From Vreelandella aquamarina (GTDB taxonomy: Bacteria; Pseudomonadota; Gammaproteobacteria; Pseudomonadales; Halomonadaceae), in assembly GCF_900110265.1 (NCBI RefSeq), contig NZ_FODB01000045.1, positions 1-34,941 on the forward strand: a stretch of DNA of 34,941 nucleotides, in the 5' to 3' direction. The position numbers and the translations under genes are program-made. Shown one piece after another: positions 27,063-34,941 of this stretch; the first letter of the stretch is position 1, and each line of letters opens with the position of its first letter. The notes below the pieces were generated by a model, which made no database searches, was not told the origin of the DNA, and saw only the letters and a list, made by a program, of their open reading frames with translations.

Positions 27063-29630
27063 ATGTCACAGGCCAGCCCCGCCCATACGCCAATGATGGC
27101 GCAATACCTTAACATCAAGCGCGAGCACCCCGAGGTACTGCTGTTTTACCGCATGGGGGATTTTTACGAGCTGTTTTTCGATGACGCTAAACGCGCCGCT
27201 GCGCTGCTGGATATCACCCTGACCCAGCGCGGCCAGTCGGGGGGTAAACCCATCCCCATGGCCGGGGTGCCCTACCATAGCGCGGAAGGTTATTTAGCCC
27301 GCTTAGTAGCAGGCGGTGAGTCGGTGGCGATTTGCGAGCAAATCGGCGACCCAGCCACTAGTAAAGGCCCGGTGGAGCGTCAGGTGGTGCGCATCGTCAC
27401 CCCCGGCACACTGCACGATGAAGCCCTGCTAGATGCTCGGCGAGATAACGTTCTGGTGGCCGTTGCCCCCGGAAAAGCTGGCTGGGGACTGGCATGGCTG
27501 GAGCTCTCCAGCGGTCGTTTTAACGTACTGGAAGTCGAGAGCGAAGCGGAAATGCTCGCCGAGTTGACCCGCCTCTCCCCTGCGGAGCTGCTGGTGCCGG
27601 AGAGCCTGACCCTGCCCGATGCGTGGTCGCAAAAGCGCAGCCTACGCCGCCAGGGGGAGTGGCTATTCGATCTGGAAAGCGCCACCCGCAGCCTGTGCGA
27701 CCAATTTGAAGTTAGCGACCTGCGTGGCTTTGGCTGCGCGCACCTCTCCACGGCACTGATCGCGGCCGGTGTCTTGATCGACTACGCGCGCGATACCCAG
27801 CGCTCGCGCCTGCCCCACGTGACCGCCATCAGCGTAGAGAACCGCGACGATGCCGTGGTGATCGACGCCGCCAGCCGCCGCAATCTGGAAATCGACATCA
27901 ACCTCGGCGGCACCGGCGATAACACCCTGGCCAGCGTGCTTGATACCTGCACCACGGCCATGGGTTCGCGGCTTTTAAAGCGCTGGCTGAATCGCCCGCT
28001 ACGCCAGCGGGAGATCGTCGAGGGCCGCCAAGCCGGCGTGGCCCTACTCTCTATTGATGCCAACTATATGAGTCTGCGGGATACGCTGAGCGACGTGGGG
28101 GACGTGGAACGCATACTCGCCCGCGTCGCTCTTTACAGCGCACGCCCACGCGATCTCGCGCGACTGAGAGATGCGCTCGCCACGCTGCCCACGCTGGAAG
28201 CGCTGCTGACCGATATCGACAGCGGCAGCACCCTGGATAGCCTCAAGCCGCACATTCGCCCCTACCCCGAGCTGGCCGATACGCTAGCGCGAGCGCTGGT
28301 CGACAACCCGCCCGTAGTCATTCGGGATGGCGGCGTAATTGCCGACGGCTTCGATGCCGAGCTAGATGAGCATCGCGGCATGGCCGAAAACGCAGGCGAC
28401 TATCTCGTTCAGTTAGAACTGAGAGAGCGCGAACGCACGGGACTTGCCAACCTAAAAGTCGGCTATAACCGCGTACACGGCTACTTTATTGAGCTGCCCC
28501 GCGCCCAGGCGCAGCATGCGCCAGCTGACTATATCCGTCGTCAAACGCTGAAAAACGCCGAGCGCTTTATTATCCCAGAGCTGAAGGAGTTTGAGGACAA
28601 AGCGCTTTCCGCCAAGTCGCGGGCGCTGACGCGGGAAAAATGGCTCTACGATCAGTTGCTAGCCGAGCTCAACGCCCAACTGCACGAGCTACAAAACACC
28701 TCACGCGCGCTGGCTGAGCTGGATGTACTGTGTGCTTTTGCCGAGCGTGCCGACGCTCTTAACTGGGTACGCCCGCAGCTAGTGGACGCGACCGGCATTA
28801 CCATTACCGCCGGACGGCACCCGGTGGTCGAACAGGTGAGCGACACGCCGTTCGTGCCTAACGATGTTATGCTAACGCCCAAGCAGCACATGCTGATCAT
28901 CACCGGCCCCAACATGGGCGGTAAATCGACCTACATGCGCCAAACCGCCCTGATCGCCCTGCTGGCCCATAGCGGCAGCTTCGTACCCGCCGATGCCGCC
29001 GAAATCGGCCCGGTTGACCGTATCTTTACCCGGATCGGATCGTCAGATGATCTAGCGGGCGGGCGCTCTACCTTCATGGTAGAAATGACTGAAACCGCCA
29101 ATATTTTGCACAATGCCACCGAACACAGCTTGGTGTTAATGGATGAGATTGGCCGTGGCACTAGCACCTTCGATGGGCTTTCCTTGGCCTGGGCAAGCGC
29201 CGAGCATCTCGCTAACGCTCGGGCGCTCACGCTGTTTGCCACGCACTATTTTGAAATGACGGCACTGCCTGAGCAGGCGGAGGGCATCGCCAATATTCAT
29301 TTGACGGCAACGGAGCACGGCGATGGTATCGTGTTCATGCACCGTATCGAGGCAGGCCCCGCCAGCCAGAGTTATGGCTTACAGGTCGCCCAACTCGCCG
29401 GGGTCCCGGCTCCGGTAATTCGTCGCGCTCGGGAAAAGCTGATGATGCTCGAACAGCGGGATGTCGACGAGCAGCAGCGGCCCTCAGCGAGCCCTGCGAT
29501 ACCGCAGCAAAACGACCTGTTCGCCAGCGCCCCGCACCCGGTGGTAGAAGCGCTCGGCAAGGCGGATATCGACGACTTGTCGCCTCGCGAAGCGCTGACC
29601 TTGTTGTATCAGTGGCGAGAGTTGCTATAG
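27063..29630 (+). CDS. mutS: DNA mismatch repair protein MutS
   Basis: MutS recognises base mismatches and starts repair with MutL. The N-terminal mismatch-contact motif is [15 protein letters not shown] (Phe-x-Glu). Connector, lever and clamp domains follow. The ATPase has Walker [14 protein letters not shown] near residue 618, Walker [19 protein letters not shown], and [10 protein letters not shown]. The C-terminal helix-turn-helix and dimer region end in [18 protein letters not shown] 27063 with AGGA upstream gives 855 aa, close to E. coli MutS (853). An ATG at 27000 would reach into the short divergent promoter region with pncC. Confidence 0.97.
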   Translation: MSQASPAHTPMMAQYLNIKREHPEVLLFYRMGDFYELFFDDAKRAAALLDITLTQRGQSGGKPIPMAGVPYHSAEGYLARLVAGGESVAICEQIGDPATSKGPVERQVVRIVTPGTLHDEALLDARRDNVLVAVAPGKAGWGLAWLELSSGRFNVLEVESEAEMLAELTRLSPAELLVPESLTLPDAWSQKRSLRRQGEWLFDLESATRSLCDQFEVSDLRGFGCAHLSTALIAAGVLIDYARDTQRSRLPHVTAISVENRDDAVVIDAASRRNLEIDINLGGTGDNTLASVLDTCTTAMGSRLLKRWLNRPLRQREIVEGRQAGVALLSIDANYMSLRDTLSDVGDVERILARVALYSARPRDLARLRDALATLPTLEALLTDIDSGSTLDSLKPHIRPYPELADTLARALVDNPPVVIRDGGVIADGFDAELDEHRGMAENAGDYLVQLELRERERTGLANLKVGYNRVHGYFIELPRAQAQHAPADYIRRQTLKNAERFIIPELKEFEDKALSAKSRALTREKWLYDQLLAELNAQLHELQNTSRALAELDVLCAFAERADALNWVRPQLVDATGITITAGRHPVVEQVSDTPFVPNDVMLTPKQHMLIITGPNMGGKSTYMRQTALIALLAHSGSFVPADAAEIGPVDRIFTRIGSSDDLAGGRSTFMVEMTETANILHNATEHSLVLMDEIGRGTSTFDGLSLAWASAEHLANARALTLFATHYFEMTALPEQAEGIANIHLTATEHGDGIVFMHRIEAGPASQSYGLQVAQLAGVPAPVIRRAREKLMMLEQRDVDEQQRPSASPAIPQQNDLFASAPHPVVEALGKADIDDLSPREALTLLYQWRELL

Positions 29631-29692
29631 ACAATGGATATAATGAGCGTCAGTAATCGCATCAAACAGATGAGCGCGAGCGCTTGCCGCCG

Positions 29693-29724
29693 GGTATGGG
29701 CACCACTAGAATGTCGCCCATACC
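29693..29724 (+). terminator. Terminator of mutS
   Basis: A 9-bp perfect stem (GGTATGGGC with GCCCATACC) and a 14-nt loop are followed by TTTTTA, about 60 nt after the mutS stop. Confidence 0.88.
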
Positions 29725-29813
29725 TTTTTACCTTATAAAAAACCGCAGATTTATAACCATTCACGATTGACCACGACCGGGAGGCTTCTCGGTCTCGCAA
29801 GAGGGATAGCAAG

Positions 29814-30137
29814 ATGACGTTTGTCGTTACCGAGAACTGCATCCAATGCAAATACACCGACTGTGTGGAAGTTTGCCCAGTCGACTGTTTCTACGAAGGC
29901 CCCAATTTCCTAGTTATTCACCCGGACGAGTGCATCGACTGCGCGCTGTGTGAGCCAGAGTGCCCTGCTGAGGCAATATTCTCGGAGGATGAGCTGCCAG
30001 ATGGCCAAGAGCAGTTTATCGAGATCAACGCGGAGTTGGCCGAAGTGTGGCCCAACATTGCCGAGAAGAAAGACCCTCTGCCCGATGCAGAAGAGTGGGA
30101 TGGCAAAACAGGTAAGCTGGAAAAACTCGAGCGTTAA
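29814..30137 (+). CDS. fdxA: Seven-iron ferredoxin FdxA
   Basis: FdxA is a soluble electron carrier with one [3Fe-4S] and one [4Fe-4S] cluster. By comparison with Azotobacter FdI, Cys9, Cys17 and Cys50 should bind the 3Fe cluster and Cys21, Cys40, Cys43 and Cys46 the 4Fe cluster. Two additional cysteines (12 and 25) match those in FdI. The 107-aa length and the long acidic C-terminal tail are typical. GAGGG lies upstream of the ATG. The order mutS-fdxA followed by a GGA-rich small RNA is that of Pseudomonas, where rsmZ lies next to fdxA. Confidence 0.95.
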   Translation: MTFVVTENCIQCKYTDCVEVCPVDCFYEGPNFLVIHPDECIDCALCEPECPAEAIFSEDELPDGQEQFIEINAELAEVWPNIAEKKDPLPDAEEWDGKTGKLEKLER

Positions 30138-30160
30138 GCGCAGAGTGTTAGCACACCACA

Positions 30161-30188
30161 AAAAAACCAGCGTTTACGCTGGTTTTTT
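30161..30188 (+). terminator. Terminator of fdxA (probably bidirectional)
   Basis: The stem CCAGCG/CGCTGG is extended by six A:T pairs with a 4-nt loop, with As before and Ts after. It lies about 23 nt after the fdxA stop and can act on both strands. Confidence 0.9.
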
Positions 30189-30233
30189 TGTAGTCGGATG
30201 GAAGGCGTCCATGATTGCGTGAATGGCCTACAC

Positions 30234-30403
30234 AAAAAAAGGCGGCCCGTAGGCCGCCCGCTCCAAGCACTTCCTCTGACCACTCCCTGTGTCAACCTCC
30301 TCAGGTGACTTCCTTGCCAAGGCTCACATCACTGTGTCACCCAGCGCACCTGCTTGCATCCCGTTGCATCCTGCCTGAAGCATCCTTGCCTCCCCTTGTC
30401 CTG
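30234..30403 (-). ncRNA. CsrB/RsmZ-type small RNA that would titrate CsrA
   Basis: On the minus strand ten GGA motifs occur between 30401 and 30262, while none lies just upstream of the proposed start. Contexts include TCAGGAC, AAGGATG, CAGGATG, CGGGATG, AAGGAAG, GAGGAGG and GAGGAAG. At least one sits in a hairpin (GTCACCT-GAGG-AGGTTGAC). The RNA ends with a textbook terminator: stem GGCGGCC/GGCCGCC (30241-30258), loop TACG, then seven Ts. No reading frame explains the region. The location next to fdxA is that of Pseudomonas rsmZ, and a GacA-type palindrome lies about 180 bp upstream of the start. The estimated length is about 170 nt; the 5' end is inferred from a weak promoter. The role by family is to sequester CsrA (encoded at 20194-20382). 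If transcription instead starts near 30475, the RNA would be about 240 nt. Confidence 0.85.
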
Positions 30404-30408
30404 AATGC

Positions 30409-30436
30409 ATTGTGGCAGAACAGCGCAACTTCTCAA
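30409..30436 (-). promoter_or_regulatory. Putative core promoter of the CsrA-sponge RNA
   Basis: On the minus strand TTGAGA (30436-30431) and CACAAT (30414-30409) are 16 bp apart, just before the block of GGA motifs. The -10 is weak, as expected of an activated promoter. TTTATGAA near 30485 is an alternative -10. Confidence 0.45.
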
Positions 30437-30452
30437 GCGGACCCAATACGCA

Positions 30453-30478
30453 AAAGGCGAGCCCAAGGGGCCGCCTTT
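30453..30478 (-). terminator. Hairpin between eno and the small RNA, likely eno terminator
   Basis: The stem AAAGGCG/CGCCTTT continues, after one bulge, into GCCC/GGGC around a 3-nt loop. T-rich tails are present on both strands (TTTT on minus, TTTCTTT on plus). It lies about 155 nt after the eno stop. It could instead be the 5' hairpin of a longer small RNA. Confidence 0.55.
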
Positions 30479-30571
30479 CTTTCATAAAACTCAACTAAGA
30501 CAATCACTTAAAGTTGGATTAGTGAAAAATCTCGCTTTTTCTTACAAGGTTTCGAGCGAATTTCGTCGGCA

Positions 30572-30593
30572 TTTGTAAGAGATCTCTTACAAA
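30572..30593 (-). promoter_or_regulatory. GacA-type upstream activating sequence
   Basis: This is a perfect 22-bp palindrome containing TGTAAG-N6-CTTACA, the GacA/UvrY binding consensus known upstream of rsmY, rsmZ and csrB. A second, imperfect copy (TGTAAG-N6-CTCAAA) lies on the minus strand at about 30613-30596. A further half-site TGTAAG lies near 30540-30546. The separation of about 180 bp from the proposed RNA start resembles the distant site of Pseudomonas rsmZ. It lies inside the eno 3' flank. Confidence 0.82.
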
Positions 30594-30634
30594 TTTTTGA
30601 GAGATCTCTTACACGCGAACGCTATGTTTTTGAC

Positions 30635-34543
<3,909 letters not shown>

Positions 34544-34583
34544 TCAAAAGGCGTAACAGAAAGCCACACCAGGATGGGACGAC

Positions 34584-34612
34584 AGAATAGCAGAGTACGC
34601 CTTAAGGCTCAA
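34584..34612 (-). promoter_or_regulatory. Putative sigma70 promoter of pyrG
   Basis: On the minus strand TTGAGC (34612-34607) and TATTCT (34589-34584) are exactly 17 bp apart. The predicted leader is about 55 nt. The -35 lies 1-2 bp from the inferred end of the tnpB element, so bases upstream of -35 belong to the element. Confidence 0.6.
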
Positions 34613-34613
34613 T

Positions 34614-34672
34614 TTGAAGTGACTGCTCCCCGCCCTAAGCGCTGACGCGCCACGGGCGAGGCTTCCCACTTC
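34614..34672 (-). ncRNA. Right end of the IS element, probable 3' part of the TnpB guide RNA
   Basis: After the tnpB stop, the minus strand has GAAGCCTCGCCCGT, an inner GCGC/GCGC hairpin, and GGGCGGGGAGCAGTCAC. The outer stem CCTCGCCC/GGGCGGGG (8 bp, one G:T) is the subterminal hairpin typical of IS200/IS605 right ends, and in characterised TnpB systems it forms the omega/re RNA scaffold. The exact end is uncertain (TCAC near 34617 or TTCAA at 34614). The adjoining chromosomal bases, beginning ATTGAGCCTTAAGG, would be the guide. Confidence 0.6.
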
Positions 34673-34941
34673 TCAGGCAGCTGCCGACGATGTGCCGGAC
34701 TTACGCAAGCCTCCATGGGCAGAGACGGACAGCCCTTCCGCCTTCAGCTCGATAATGCCTTGATGCTTGATGTTCAGCGCCGCGTTGATGTCCCGGTCGT
34801 GCTGTGTGTGGCAGGCGGGGCACTCCCACGACCGGACGTTCAACGGCATGGCGTCCATCTTGTGCTGGCAGACATGGCAGGTCTTGGAGCTGGCAAACCA
34901 CGGGTCAATCTTGACCAGATGCTTGCCCTGCTCCCTGGCCT
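34673..34941 (-). CDS. tnpB: TnpB (IS200/IS605 family OrfB), C-terminal part only
   Basis: The last ~88 residues of an RNA-guided transposon nuclease are visible; the rest is beyond the window edge. Features are VKIDPWFASSKTCHVCQHK and ECPACHTQHDRDINAALNI. Together these give the CxxC...CxxC zinc ribbon and the third RuvC aspartate in D-R-D-x-N-A-A-x-N. The tail GLSVSAHGGLRKSG is common in proteobacterial TnpB. The visible end is intact and ends at TGA. Whether the upstream part is complete, and whether a tnpA transposase is linked, cannot be seen. Confidence 0.92.
   Translation of the reverse strand, partial: AREQGKHLVKIDPWFASSKTCHVCQHKMDAMPLNVRSWECPACHTQHDRDINAALNIKHQGIIELKAEGLSVSAHGGLRKSGTSSAAA

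Noticed and set aside
30215..30487. 90-codon plus-strand frame covering the fdxA-eno interval
   Set aside because: It reads through the terminator hairpin and the reverse complement of the GGA motifs; the Ser/Pro/Cys content comes from TCC repeats of the small RNA on the other strand.
30240..30620. CRISPR-like or integrative repeat array in the fdxA-eno interval
   Set aside because: The repeats are GGA motifs and inverted repeats without regular repeat/spacer spacing, better explained by the small RNA and the GacA box. No CRISPR array was seen anywhere in the window.

Overview
The window is chromosomal DNA from a GC-rich gammaproteobacterium, most likely a member of the Halomonadaceae (Halomonas-like). 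This rests on the protein sequences, on the sodium-pump oxaloacetate decarboxylase (oadGAB), and on a gene order shared with Pseudomonas and relatives (recX-recA-pncC-mutS-fdxA; lysC-csrA-tRNA-Ser-tRNA-Arg; pyrG-kdsA-eno). The species assignment is inference. Nearly all of it is housekeeping sequence, with a mobile element cut off at each edge.

Layout. 1-321: the 5' part of a group II intron on the minus strand, sitting just behind the zipA terminator. 375-6237 (minus): zipA and smc, separated by an unusually long AT-richer gap. 6271-13427 (minus): a complete cytochrome c maturation operon, ccmABCDEFGHI, with mostly overlapping genes; smc follows ccmI at 33 bp. 13570-14789 (plus): a LexA box, a small LexA/UmuD-like protein that has lost its catalytic serine, and yigZ. 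14865-18353 (minus): oadG-oadA-oadB. 18481-19485 (plus): dusC. 19725-20069 (minus): tRNA-Arg(ACG) twice and tRNA-Ser(GCT). 20194-24541 (minus): csrA, lysC, alaS. 24766-26941 (minus): recX, recA (with a LexA-type box) and pncC. 27063-30137 (plus): mutS and fdxA. 30234-30593 (minus): an unannotated-looking CsrB/RsmZ-type small RNA with an upstream GacA-type palindrome. 30635-34522 (minus): eno, kdsA, pyrG. 34614-34941 (minus): the 3' end of an IS200/IS605-family tnpB and its right end.

The genes form several functional groups. The ccm operon exports and chaperones heme and attaches it to apocytochromes c. Smc and ZipA serve chromosome organisation and division. OadGAB couples oxaloacetate decarboxylation to Na+ export. 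RecA, RecX, MutS and the SOS-boxed LexA-like protein belong to DNA repair and the SOS response. CsrA and the candidate RNA at 30234-30403 would be a regulator and its titrating sponge, controlled by a GacS/GacA-type two-component system encoded elsewhere.

The points most worth a second look are the CsrA-sponge RNA with its GacA box, the serine-less SOS-controlled S24 protein, the TnpB element whose right end abuts the pyrG promoter, and the group II intron at the zipA terminator.
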